From Spirochaetales bacterium (GTDB taxonomy: Bacteria > Spirochaetota > Spirochaetia > Treponematales > Treponemataceae): DNA of 47,930 nucleotides. This document shows positions 6,386 through 12,901 of the stretch, piece after piece. Numbering within the stretch: the first letter of the stretch is position 1; each line of letters starts with the position of its first letter. Under the pieces are notes generated by a model. The model ran no database searches, was not told where the DNA came from, and saw only the letters and a program-made list of their open reading frames with translations. The position numbers and the translations under genes were made by a program. The DNA is taken from positions 1 through 47,930 of the forward strand of contig JAUNCR010000005.1 of NCBI GenBank assembly GCA_030526505.1, in the 5' to 3' direction.

Positions 6386-6406
6386 CATTCAACTACAAGT
6401 TGAATG
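6386..6406. repeat. Dispersed 21-bp palindrome, copy 3
   Basis: Identical to copies at 400-420 and 3878-3898. It is followed by ACTTATATATTAA, which aligns in length with the ACTTACGGGTTGAA flank of copy 2. It lies between RNA D and the small RNA at 6422. Confidence 0.85.
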
Positions 6407-6421
6407 ACTTATATATTAAAT

Positions 6422-6508
6422 AATGCAATAATCGAATCGTCGCAAGCAGAACTGGTTTTCTGTATTGCATTGTTTGGGCGGGCTTGAAAAGGCACCGCCC
6501 TTTTTTTT
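6422..6508 (+). ncRNA. Small RNA with strong intrinsic terminator
   Basis: AATGCAATA (6422-6430) pairs perfectly with TATTGCATT (6463-6471) and encloses a second hairpin CAGAA/TTCTG. Four bases later comes a classical terminator, GGGCGG (6476-6481) with CCGCCC (6495-6500) and eight T (6501-6508). The nearest upstream gene ends 500 bp away, so this terminates an RNA from the structured array or is a free-standing small RNA. It insulates the array from the next gene. Confidence 0.65.
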
Positions 6509-6625
6509 GTAAATGTTTTTAAACTTCAGCTTTATAAACTACTGATTTAGATACAACGGCACAAAATCAGTCTATATTGAAATCATCACTTCAAGAAATA
6601 AAAAATATAAAAGCAGGAGAAAAAT

Positions 6626-7204
6626 ATGACATTACAAAAGGCAATGCGTGTTCGTTCAGAACTTAAGAAAATGGCATCAAATCTTACTGACTTGCTCAGA
6701 AAGGTTTCGTATACAATCAATTTCAAGAATGAAAAACCAACAGAAGAGGAACTGCAGAAAAAAAGAGAAGAGAAAAATGTTCAGCTTGACGGTCATTCTT
6801 ATGAAGAAATCGTAAGGAAACAGATTGCGGTTACGGAAGCAATTTACGATCTGAATGTTGCAATCGAAAAATCAAACCGCAGGGGACATGAACTTCTCTT
6901 TAAGGAAACAGCATTGAAATCCAAGCTTGCTTATGTTGATAACTTGATTGAAAAGGAACGAAGCATAAAGGCAGAAGATTTTGTATGGGAAACAGATTAT
7001 GAAAATGTCGATAAGAACGGTAACTACAAGAAGGTTAAGGTTCCCGTATATCAGTATTCTGTCCTCAAGTCAGATTCACTTGGTCAACCTTTGAACGATT
7101 TGAAAAAATCTCTTATGAAAGAACTTGAAGCAGTCCGTGACGAACTTTCCGCATTCAATGCTACCGCAAAAATCGATTATGAAGTTCCAGAAGGTCTCCT
7201 CTAG
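6626..7204 (+). CDS. DIP1984/DUF6847-like coiled-coil protein (192 aa)
   Basis: The N-terminal pattern (MTLQKAMRVRSELKKMASNL, then an EEI-x5-QI-x6-L-x4 helix) resembles the DIP1984 / septicolysin-like family of small, nearly all-helical proteins. Function in that family is not settled. Residues 1-115 are predicted coiled coil with many Lys and Glu; residues 125-150 form a beta-hairpin-like insert, and the C-terminal helix contains LNDLKKSLMKELEAVRDELSAF. AGGAG lies 7 nt before the ATG. It has its own transcription start region after the terminator at 6508. The family assignment is from memory of pattern only. Confidence 0.6.
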   Translation: MTLQKAMRVRSELKKMASNLTDLLRKVSYTINFKNEKPTEEELQKKREEKNVQLDGHSYEEIVRKQIAVTEAIYDLNVAIEKSNRRGHELLFKETALKSKLAYVDNLIEKERSIKAEDFVWETDYENVDKNGNYKKVKVPVYQYSVLKSDSLGQPLNDLKKSLMKELEAVRDELSAFNATAKIDYEVPEGLL

Positions 7205-7597
7205 GACCTTTTAGAATAGAGTGCAGTTTTGTGCATCCTTGCGCGATGAAGGATGTCACTGTAAAATGAAATAGGGCTGCCGGTAAATATCGGAGGGCTC
7301 TGCTTCATCTTACGGCCTGAATTGCATGTCGCTCCTGATTGCTCCTTTTATGGAGCCTTAAAATATTCTTCTTTACCCAGATCCAATTTGTAGATTGCTT
7401 TTGGAGTTGTTCTTGCACTGAAGAAGAACATTAAAGTTGTGCCGTTCATCACTGTAAAAATGCAAAATTTTATCAAACCTTTTTAGGCTTTTGCCTTTGC
7501 ATTCTGATTCTGAAAATGGCGTTTAATCTTTGAAAAAAATTCTAGCGATGTAACAATATAACATTGTATCCAAATGCTTTCAGGGAACTGCACTCGG
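7205..7597 (+). other. Gene-free stretch with further hairpins
   Basis: Directly after the 192-aa gene there is a hairpin CATCCTT/AAGGATG near 7234-7255, then a longer helix GTAA-ATGAA / TTCAT-TTAC spanning about 7260-7312 and enclosing a CCGGTAAATATCGG hairpin, then GCTCC/GGAGC near 7344-7361. No block shared with spacers A-D was found. Past about 7380 I see only AT-rich sequence until the terminator at 7598. It could be a structured 3' UTR or another small RNA. Confidence 0.4.
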
Positions 7598-7633
7598 ACC
7601 CGGTGGGATTCTTAGGATTCTGCCGGGTTTTTT
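7598..7633 (+). terminator. Intrinsic terminator
   Basis: ACCCGG (7598-7603) pairs with CCGGGT (7623-7628) and is followed by T6. It probably ends the transcript from the preceding gene or the hairpin region. Confidence 0.7.
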
Positions 7634-7752
7634 ATTTGCGCCCGCAATACCATGGAAGATGACCAGCGGATTTTAGCTAAAAAATGGCCGTTAGTTTTCT
7701 TTAATGCGCTAATAAAAGCTTTTTGAAAAACAATCCTGAACTAATGTTCGTT

Positions 7753-7795
7753 AGTTGTGGTTTGATGCGGGTTCTGCTCTTACTAAACCACAACT
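7753..7795. promoter_or_regulatory. 11-bp perfect inverted repeat upstream of small gene
   Basis: AGTTGTGGTTT (7753-7763) and AAACCACAACT (7785-7795) form a perfect stem around a 21-nt loop, 90 bp before the start of the 76-aa gene. No T-run follows, so it is not an obvious terminator. It may be an operator, a leader hairpin or a mobile-element remnant. Confidence 0.45.
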
Positions 7796-7884
7796 TTAGT
7801 TTCCGTTTTGCAAAAAACGACTATATTAATGTCATAAGAAAATTATGGAAGATTCAGTTTAGTAAGATTTTTCTGGAGGGAAAG

Positions 7885-8115
7885 ATGAAAAATAATTTTA
7901 AGTGGCATAAGGAACAGCTTAATGGAAAGTGGTATTCGGTTTGCGATCATGAACATGTTCCGATGATCGAGCACACAAAGGACGGCAAGTACAAGCTCCG
8001 CAATGCAAACGGAAGGGCAGTTCTTCACGAAGATTACACTGATGCCGTAAAGCTTGCCCTGGAAGTCTATGAAAAGTTCAAGAAGATGAACAAGGCTTTT
8101 GACGAAAACAACTAG
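7885..8115 (+). CDS. Small hypothetical protein (76 aa)
   Basis: The frame is open further upstream, but GGAGG at 7875-7879 sits 5 nt before the ATG at 7885, and the sequence before it is AT-rich leader with an inverted repeat, so the short form is chosen. The product is basic, with a compact beta-rich N-terminal half (KWHKEQLNGKWYSVCDHEH, then IEHTKDGKYKLRN) and a C-terminal helix. No signal peptide and no family recognised. A single-domain cytosolic protein is likely. Confidence 0.65.
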   Translation: MKNNFKWHKEQLNGKWYSVCDHEHVPMIEHTKDGKYKLRNANGRAVLHEDYTDAVKLALEVYEKFKKMNKAFDENN

Positions 8116-8168
8116 AGTGCAACTTGTTATTCTTCAATCTTTCTTTAGAAATATAGTAAAATGATTTT

Positions 8169-8579
8169 ATGCGAAAATACTTTTCTTTATTGATGATGCT
8201 TTCGATTTTTGTTTTGTCTTCATGTGGTGCAGAACAGAAATCTGGTAAGGAGGCTAAAGTCATGAACACTTTCAAATCAGTTTCAATGGAAGAAGGCTTG
8301 AAGATGATGGCTTCTGATCCAGGTTTCATTCTTCTTGATGTAAGGACTCCTGAAGAATTTTCCGAAGGACACATTCCTGGAGCCCTTCAGCTTACAAACG
8401 AAACCTTTACAAAGGAAGATGCAGAAAAGCTGATTCAAGATAAAGGCAAAAGAATTTTCGTTTATTGCAGGAGCGGCCGCCGTTCAAAGCAGGCCAGCCA
8501 GAAGTTGGTAGACTTTGGCTATGCCGATGTAATTGAATTCGGCGGGATTATTTCCTATAACGGACCGCTGGAAAAATAA
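8169..8579 (+). CDS. Rhodanese-domain lipoprotein (136 aa)
   Basis: The N-terminus MRKYFSLLMMLSIFVLSSC is a lipoprotein signal with lipobox LSSC, so the protein is probably lipid-anchored and faces the periplasm. Residues 38-130 form one rhodanese domain: LLDVRTPEEFSEGHIPGA is the conserved strand-loop, and the active loop CRSGRRS carries the catalytic cysteine. Single rhodanese domains move sulfane sulfur or act in sulfur and redox handling. Length is normal. It stands alone and is followed by a dispersed repeat, so it is probably monocistronic. Confidence 0.9.
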   Translation: MRKYFSLLMMLSIFVLSSCGAEQKSGKEAKVMNTFKSVSMEEGLKMMASDPGFILLDVRTPEEFSEGHIPGALQLTNETFTKEDAEKLIQDKGKRIFVYCRSGRRSKQASQKLVDFGYADVIEFGGIISYNGPLEK

Positions 8580-8604
8580 AGGCAGGTGGATTGCTTTGCC
8601 GGAC

Positions 8605-8700
8605 TAAGAGGTCGTCATCGCGAGCAAAGCGCGGCGATCCATTCATGCCTTGCTCTACATGGGCGTGGATTGCTTCGTCGCAGGCTCCTCGCAATGACGG
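8605..8700. repeat. Composite extragenic inverted repeat
   Basis: GTCATCGCGAG...GCGATCCA at 8614-8641 is the near reverse complement of TGGATTGCTTCGTCGCAGG... CTCGCAATGAC at 8667-8699. The second half recurs at 14998-15043 and 18165-18253. It lies at the 3' ends of convergent genes and could act as a bidirectional terminator. The short ORF over it is a shadow. Confidence 0.75.
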
Positions 8701-8716
8701 GGCTACTGTCATGCTG

Positions 8717-9145
8717 TTACTTTATAGGCTTAAAAATCATGCCGCCAGAAGTTTCTTCGTGATGGTGATGCTCGCCGTGGTGATTGCACTTTGCATCAGG
8801 ATTGTCCTTAAGGTTTCCTTCAAGGAAAAGTTTTACGGCTTCATCTGGTGAACCTGTAATTCCTGCCAGCTGTGCTATTCCTGCGTTGTTCAGTGCATCA
8901 ATGGCACCCTGTCCGCGGTTTCCTAAAATCAGGATTTCAATACCACAGTCCTTAAGGTAGGTTGCAAGATCGTGGTGTCCGAATCCGCCGTTGTCGATGA
9001 CTTCCGATTTTGCAATTTTTCCGTCTTCGATGGTGTAGATTTTGAAATTCTGAGTTTTCCCAAAATGCTGGAAAATTGTTTCGCTTGATGCATCGTATGT
9101 TGCCGCAATTTTTCCGTTCTTGAATTCGTTCAAATTCATTTTCAT
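8717..9145 (-). CDS. NifX/NifB C-terminal-like iron-molybdenum cofactor family protein (142 aa)
   Basis: Belongs to the dinitrogenase iron-molybdenum cofactor biosynthesis (NifX/NifB C-terminal, MTH1175-like) fold. The family signature is visible: KIAATYDASSETIFQHFGKTQNFKIYTIEDG, then GHHDLATYL, then EILILGNRGQGAIDALNNAGI. Outside nitrogen fixers these small proteins bind iron-sulfur or other metal cofactors, with a poorly defined role. The C-terminus HHGEHHHHEE adds a metal-binding tail. Its ATG overlaps the stop codon of the Fur-family gene (ATGA), so the two are translationally coupled, which suggests regulation by metal or peroxide. No nif genes are nearby. Confidence 0.85.
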   Translation of the reverse strand: MKMNLNEFKNGKIAATYDASSETIFQHFGKTQNFKIYTIEDGKIAKSEVIDNGGFGHHDLATYLKDCGIEILILGNRGQGAIDALNNAGIAQLAGITGSPDEAVKLFLEGNLKDNPDAKCNHHGEHHHHEETSGGMIFKPIK

Positions 9146-9546
9146 TTCCCCTGTGTGTTTTTGTCACTGCATTCTGGGCACAAGCCTGTAAAAATAAGGT
9201 TGTGGGAATTCAGCGTGAATCCTTCCCTGGACATCAAATCTGAAATTTTTGATGCCTTTACCTTTACGCTTTCCGGAACATCAAAGAGCCTTGAACATTC
9301 ATCGCAGCAAAAGTGATGGTGCTCGTGCAGGCTGCTGTCGTAATGGTCCGATCCGTTAGGTACGCGGATTTTCAGGATTTCTCCCGTTTCCGAAAGAAAC
9401 CCCAAATTCCTGTAGACCGTTCCGCGACTTATGTGTTCGTCTATGGAACGGGCTGCCTCGTAAATTTCTTCTGCAGTTGGGTGAGAGTAATTATCCTTCA
9501 TTATATCAAGGATGATTTTTCTCTGGGCCGTATTTCTGACCTGCAT
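9142..9546 (-). CDS. Fur-family repressor, PerR-like (134 aa)
   Basis: A ferric-uptake-type regulator. It has an N-terminal winged helix (TAEEIYEAARSIDEHISRGTVYRNLGFLSETGEI), the metal-site cluster HDYDSSLHEHHHF as read from HYDSSLHEHHHFCCDEC, and the structural zinc cysteines CDEC and CPEC. The context with rubrerythrin and rubredoxin favours PerR-type peroxide sensing over iron uptake. It starts 8 bp after the fusion gene's stop and has a weak ribosome site, so it is expressed from the upstream operon promoter and probably controls itself through the boxes at 10788-10858. Confidence 0.9.
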   Translation of the reverse strand: MQVRNTAQRKIILDIMKDNYSHPTAEEIYEAARSIDEHISRGTVYRNLGFLSETGEILKIRVPNGSDHYDSSLHEHHHFCCDECSRLFDVPESVKVKASKISDLMSREGFTLNSHNLIFTGLCPECSDKNTQGK

Positions 9547-9554
9547 TTTCTTGC

Positions 9555-10760
9555 CTAGTAGTTTTCTGCGTTTACTTCAAAGTATGATTTTGGATGAGCA
9601 CAAACTGGACATGCTTCTGGAGCCTTTGTTCCAACAACGATGTGTCCACAGTTGCGGCATTCCCAAACCTTTACTTCTGACTTTTCGAAAACTGCTGCTG
9701 TTTCAACATTCTTGAGGAGGGCACGGTAGCGTTCTTCGTGATGCTTTTCGATTGCTGCTACACCGCGGAACTTTGCTGCAAGAGCTTTAAATCCTTCTGC
9801 TTCTGCTGTTTTTGCAAAGTCTTCGTACATGTCTGTCCATTCAAAGTTTTCACCGTCTGCTGCTGCCTTAAGGTTTTCTGCAGTTGTTCCAAGTTCACCA
9901 AGTTCCTTGAACCACATCTTTGCATGTTCCTTTTCGTTTTCTGCTGTCTTAAGGAAGAGGGCTGAAATCTGTTCGTAGCCTTCTTTCTTTGCAACTGAAG
10001 CAAAGTATGTGTACTTGTTTCTTGCCTGTGATTCTCCTGCAAATGCTGCCTGGAGATTTTTTTCTGTCTGTGTTCCTGCGTACTTACTCATAGTAGTTAC
10101 CTCTTTCTGTGTGTTTGTATTTTTTTCAGTTGCAACTGCAACTGTTGATTCATAAATAGGTTCAAAGTCTTCTGCCGGATGACCGCAAAGTGGACATGTA
10201 AAATCCTTTGGAAGTTCGGGATTCTTATATTCATATCCGCAGATTTTGCATCGCCAGCCGATGATTTTCTTTCCTGTATTTGCAACAGGCTTTGGCTTGA
10301 TATTGTTCTGGTAGTCGGCATAAGTCAAAGGAGCATTTGAATTAAGAACTTCTGCTTCAACAACTTCTGCAATAAAGAGAGTGTGGGTTCCAAGATCTTC
10401 TTTTGAAAGAACCTTGCACTCAAGAAGGGAACAGGTGCTCTTTGTAATGTATGGAACACCGTTTTTGTTTGTCTCGTAAGGAAAAGATGCAAACTTGTCG
10501 GCATTTCTTCCGCTCTGCATCCCAAAGTTTTTGATCAGGTCAAAACTGCAGGTGCTGTCCAAAATTGAAAGGGTGAACTTTCCGCTTTCCTTGATCATAT
10601 CGCAGGTAAGGTTCCTGTTCAGAACAGAAATTGCAACCCTTGTGGGTTCGGAAGCAACCTGCATGCAGGTATTTGTGATGCAGGCATTGATTTTGCCGTT
10701 GCTTTTAGAACCAAGAACAAATACGCCGTACGAAAGGCTGTAAAAGGCTTTTGGATTCAT
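9555..10760 (-). CDS. Flavin reductase-rubredoxin-rubrerythrin fusion (401 aa)
   Basis: Residues 1-155 are a flavin reductase-like FMN domain as in high-molecular-weight rubredoxin. Residues 165-205 are a rubredoxin (CKIC...CPLC). Residues 224-401 are a complete rubrerythrin: a four-helix ferritin-like di-iron domain with the ENEKEH and EKHHEERY ligand helices, then a second rubredoxin-type site (CRNC...CPVC). Together they would pass electrons from NAD(P)H to the di-iron site to reduce peroxide in the cytosol. AGGAGG precedes the first ATG. An internal Shine-Dalgarno and ATG mark the start of the rubrerythrin part (see 10091), so a free 178-aa rubrerythrin may also be made. First gene of an operon with PerR and NifX-like genes. 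Confidence 0.9.
   Translation of the reverse strand: MNPKAFYSLSYGVFVLGSKSNGKINACITNTCMQVASEPTRVAISVLNRNLTCDMIKESGKFTLSILDSTCSFDLIKNFGMQSGRNADKFASFPYETNKNGVPYITKSTCSLLECKVLSKEDLGTHTLFIAEVVEAEVLNSNAPLTYADYQNNIKPKPVANTGKKIIGWRCKICGYEYKNPELPKDFTCPLCGHPAEDFEPIYESTVAVATEKNTNTQKEVTTMSKYAGTQTEKNLQAAFAGESQARNKYTYFASVAKKEGYEQISALFLKTAENEKEHAKMWFKELGELGTTAENLKAAADGENFEWTDMYEDFAKTAEAEGFKALAAKFRGVAAIEKHHEERYRALLKNVETAAVFEKSEVKVWECRNCGHIVVGTKAPEACPVCAHPKSYFEVNAENY
10089..10104 (-). promoter_or_regulatory. Internal ribosome site and start codon within the fusion gene
   Basis: On the minus strand AGAGGT (10104-10099) lies 7 nt before ATG at 10091, in frame with the long ORF. This ATG begins [13 protein letters not shown], the usual rubrerythrin N-terminus. 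It looks like a retained start of a once separate gene and would allow separate rubrerythrin synthesis. Confidence 0.65.
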
Positions 10761-10787
10761 GGGGACCTCCTGTGTTTGATCTGCTAT

Positions 10788-10858
10788 TAGGAATTATTAC
10801 TAATAGATATATAAAGTTTATATCAGGTTCTTGTTCCTGTAAATAGGAATGATTACTG
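10788..10858 (-). promoter_or_regulatory. Two candidate PerR/Fur-type operators and promoter
   Basis: TAGGAATTATTACTA (10788-10802) and TAGGAATGATTACTG (10844-10858) are near copies with 7-1-7 imperfect dyad symmetry, as in Fur-family boxes. Between them, on the minus strand, TTTACA and TAAACT 17 bp apart could be the -35 and -10. The boxes therefore flank the promoter of the rubrerythrin operon, consistent with repression by the operon's own PerR-like protein. Confidence 0.6.
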
Positions 10859-10891
10859 ATAACAGAAGTTTTAAAAATGTTTATAGGATAT

Positions 10892-10964
10892 GTCATCCCG
10901 AATTTATTTCGGGATCTGCGTAGTCTTTCTATTAAAGATGCTGAAACAAGTTCAGCATGACGGC
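10892..10964. repeat. Extragenic repeat with two hairpins
   Basis: TCATCCCGAAT...TTTCGGGATC forms one hairpin and GATGCTGAA...TTCAGCAT forms another. This is the common intergenic repeat type seen in many bacterial genomes. It lies between vsr and the rubrerythrin operon promoter and probably terminates vsr. Confidence 0.7.
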
Positions 10965-10976
10965 ATTTATTAGAAA

Positions 10977-11435
10977 TCAAAATCCCTTTATTTCAAGAAA
11001 GTTTTCTTCAGGTTTTTCAAGCCACTGGATTATCTGGTCCTTGACCTTTTCGATTTTAAGCCTGGATTTTTTTCCGCGGATGGAGCACTCCCAGACAACG
11101 CAGACTCTCCAGCACTGTTCCTGAAAATACTTTATGTTCTCCGCATCCCTTTCCTTGTTGCGACGGAATTTATTGCTCCAGAATTCTTTGTTGGATTTTG
11201 GAAATTTAAAATACCTGCAGTTTTCGTGGGCGTGCCAGAAACATCCGTTGATAAAAATCACTGCATAGTATCGCGGAAAAACAAGATCCGGTTTACCTGG
11301 ATACCGTTTGTCGCAGATCCTATAGCGGATTCCGGCCTTAAATAGTGCAGAGCGAATCTGCTTTTCGGGCTTTGTATCCTTTGAGCGGATGTGAGACATG
11401 GTTTTGTGCCTGATTTCTGGAGAAACGATATCCAT
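10977..11435 (-). CDS. vsr: Very-short-patch repair endonuclease Vsr (152 aa)
   Basis: Vsr nicks DNA 5' of T:G mismatches that arise when 5-methylcytosine deaminates. Family motifs are clear: MSHIRSKDTKPE near the N-terminus, YPGKPDLVFPRYYAVIFINGCFWH with the catalytic Asp and zinc-linked residues, then FW-x2-K-x2-RN-x3-D and the closing VVWEC. The length of about 150 aa is typical. No DNA-cytosine methyltransferase, the usual partner, is in the window, so it is an orphan here. It has no Shine-Dalgarno, and a TATAAT box lies 6 nt before its ATG, suggesting a leaderless message. It is divergent from the VOC gene. Confidence 0.93.
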   Translation of the reverse strand: MDIVSPEIRHKTMSHIRSKDTKPEKQIRSALFKAGIRYRICDKRYPGKPDLVFPRYYAVIFINGCFWHAHENCRYFKFPKSNKEFWSNKFRRNKERDAENIKYFQEQCWRVCVVWECSIRGKKSRLKIEKVKDQIIQWLEKPEENFLEIKGF

Positions 11436-11441
11436 GACTCA

Positions 11442-11447
11442 ATTATA
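11442..11447 (-). promoter_or_regulatory. -10 box directly in front of vsr, leaderless start
   Basis: TATAAT on the minus strand ends 6 bp before the ATG of vsr, so transcription would begin at or within a base or two of the start codon. No good -35 and no ribosome site are seen. Confidence 0.5.
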
Positions 11448-11499
11448 TAGAAGAAAATGAAATAGTTCATTCATAATTTCCTCTGAATGTGCCCAAATG

Positions 11500-11508
11500 T
11501 GGTATAAT
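11500..11508 (+). promoter_or_regulatory. Extended -10 promoter for the VOC gene
   Basis: TGGTATAAT matches the TGN extended -10 element with a perfect hexamer. It lies about 98 bp before the VOC start, leaving a leader that contains a fragment of an extragenic repeat (about 11538-11560). Confidence 0.55.
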
Positions 11509-11605
11509 GAATGCATATTTAGTAGATTGTATTTGATTTCGACGAGCTCAATCGGTGCAACAACACTTTCTGCGGACACAGCAATCTGATTAAAGGAACA
11601 TAAAA

Positions 11606-11977
11606 ATGATAAAAGGCATACACCACATTTCAATGAAGTGCAGCAATAGCGAACAGCTTTCCAAAGTAAAGGATTTTTACTGCGGTATTCTTGAACTTCC
11701 GGTTTACGAAAAATGGGAGACAGGTTTTTTGCTTGAGACTTCTGGGGGCAAAATCGAATTCTTTACAAACGGAACAGAAGATCTTCCACAGGGTGTCATC
11801 AGGCATTTTGCCTTTGAAGTTGATGATGTTGACTCTTATGCAAAGAAATGCGCCGAAAAGGGCTACGAGATTTTCATGGGGCCAAAGGATGTTGTCCTCG
11901 GTTCGGTAAAAGCCCGCGTTGCATTTTGTCATGGTCCTCTTGGCGAGGATGTTGAATTTTTTGAAGAGTCAAAATGA
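11606..11977 (+). CDS. VOC/glyoxalase-fold protein (123 aa)
   Basis: A vicinal-oxygen-chelate superfamily protein of the size of glyoxalase I-like enzymes. The paired beta-alpha-beta-beta-beta modules are visible: GIHHISMKCSNSEQLSKVKDFYCGILELPVY at the start with the first metal His, ETSGGKIEFF, then RHFAFEVDDVDSYAKKCAEKGYEI and a closing GPLGEDVEFFE with the final Glu ligand. The substrate cannot be read from the sequence; lactoylglutathione-type or dioxygenase-like roles are both possible. AAGGAA precedes the ATG. Its stop overlaps the start of the next gene (ATGA). Confidence 0.88.
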   Translation: MIKGIHHISMKCSNSEQLSKVKDFYCGILELPVYEKWETGFLLETSGGKIEFFTNGTEDLPQGVIRHFAFEVDDVDSYAKKCAEKGYEIFMGPKDVVLGSVKARVAFCHGPLGEDVEFFEESK

Positions 11978-12444
11978 ACTTTGGGTTTTCCTATGTTGGC
12001 GTAATCTATCTTCTCATGCTTTTTATACCAAACGGATTTTGGGCAAAGTATCCGCCTGAAGGCTACAAGGAAATTTCTGGAAATGAAAATAAAATACTTG
12101 CCTTCCTTGAAAAGGCGGGGGAAATTCTTGTAACTGCCATTGTAGTTTCCTTTTCTGATTTTAATGTCCGAATTTCAAAATGGGCTTTCATTCTTCTTGC
12201 GTCTTTCCTTATGATGATTCTTTATGAAATCTACTGGATTCGTTATTTCAAAAGCGAAAGAAAACTGAAGGATTTTTACACTGGAATCTGCGGCATTCCA
12301 CTTGCAGGTGCAACTCTTCCAGTCCTTGCATTCTTCCTTCTTGGCATTTACGGCCGCAATATTTTTTTGATTGCTTCAACTGTAATTCTTGGAATCGGGC
12401 ACATTGGAATTCACGCCAATCACAAGAAAGAAATCCAGGAATAA
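11974..12444 (+). CDS. Four-helix integral membrane protein (156 aa)
   Basis: No named family recognised. Four hydrophobic helices are visible at about residues 3-23, 66-88, 104-126 and 130-147, with short polar loops; a lysine-rich loop follows helix 2. It resembles small uncharacterised inner-membrane proteins common in Firmicutes and spirochaetes. Its start lies within the VOC stop codon, so the two are translated together, and a shared role (perhaps handling of a small hydrophobic or reactive metabolite) is possible but speculative. Confidence 0.75.
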   Translation: MNFGFSYVGVIYLLMLFIPNGFWAKYPPEGYKEISGNENKILAFLEKAGEILVTAIVVSFSDFNVRISKWAFILLASFLMMILYEIYWIRYFKSERKLKDFYTGICGIPLAGATLPVLAFFLLGIYGRNIFLIASTVILGIGHIGIHANHKKEIQE

Positions 12445-12464
12445 AAAAACACAATGCATTTTGT

Positions 12465-12850
12465 TCAGGCAGTGTAGTCCCTGAAAACTACTTCTGTATC
12501 ATTGTCTCTAAAAATGGATACGGCAGTTTTGTCCAATGGATTACCACCGTAATTTATTTCATTTCCAATAGAAATTACATTGTCAGGAATAATCAGTTTT
12601 GAAAGCATGGCCTTATCGGGAATAACTTATGTTAAAATCCCTTTACGGATAATATATCTAAAATCCAGATTAGATGAGCTAATGTCTATGTTTCCTGATA
12701 CGGATTTTTCATGAACGATATTGACGGTGTATTTCCCGATCAAAACAGATTTTCTGGATAAGGCTTTTTAATTTCTTTGAAATAAAATCCTGTTCATCTG
12801 CTTTGTCCATACCTGCGTTTGCCCATGCCGTGCATTCCGCCTCTTTTTAT
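12465..12850 (-). pseudogene. Decayed BspA-like leucine-rich-repeat gene
   Basis: No intact ORF, but coding-like pieces run on the minus strand in several frames. From 12608 to 12465, LIIPDNVISIGNEINY followed by NPLDKTAVSIFRDNDTEVVF is typical of BspA/TpLRR repeats (the IP-x4-SIG-x2-A pattern) and ends in TGA. Upstream, KSVLIGKYTVNIVHEKSVSG and, in another frame, AWANAGMDKADEQDFISKKL are clearly translated-looking. At least two frameshifts and a stop separate them. It is probably the remnant of a surface or secreted LRR protein. The 12445-12901 interval holds nothing else that I can see. Confidence 0.6.
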
Positions 12851-12901
12851 CTCCCATTAAAATACCTTGCAACATACCTGCTTTCAATTTATCATTGAAG
12901 A

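Noticed and set aside
430..6400. Group I or group II introns as the explanation of the structured spacers
   Set aside because: I found no domain V-like hairpin, no P-Q-R-S core and no reverse transcriptase or homing endonuclease gene.
400..6406. A fully developed integron with complete attC sites
   Set aside because: Only the left-hand simple site is matched; no right-hand site with complementary core was found within 150 bp of any copy, genes are on both strands, and no integrase is seen. Kept only as a hypothesis.
7723..7884. Longer N-terminus of the 76-aa protein
   Set aside because: The extension is AT-rich leader with an 11-bp inverted repeat, and the GGAGG before 7885 marks the real start.
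8591..8851. Plus-strand ORF of 86 aa
   Set aside because: It is read through an extragenic repeat and then antisense to the NifX-like gene; no ribosome site.
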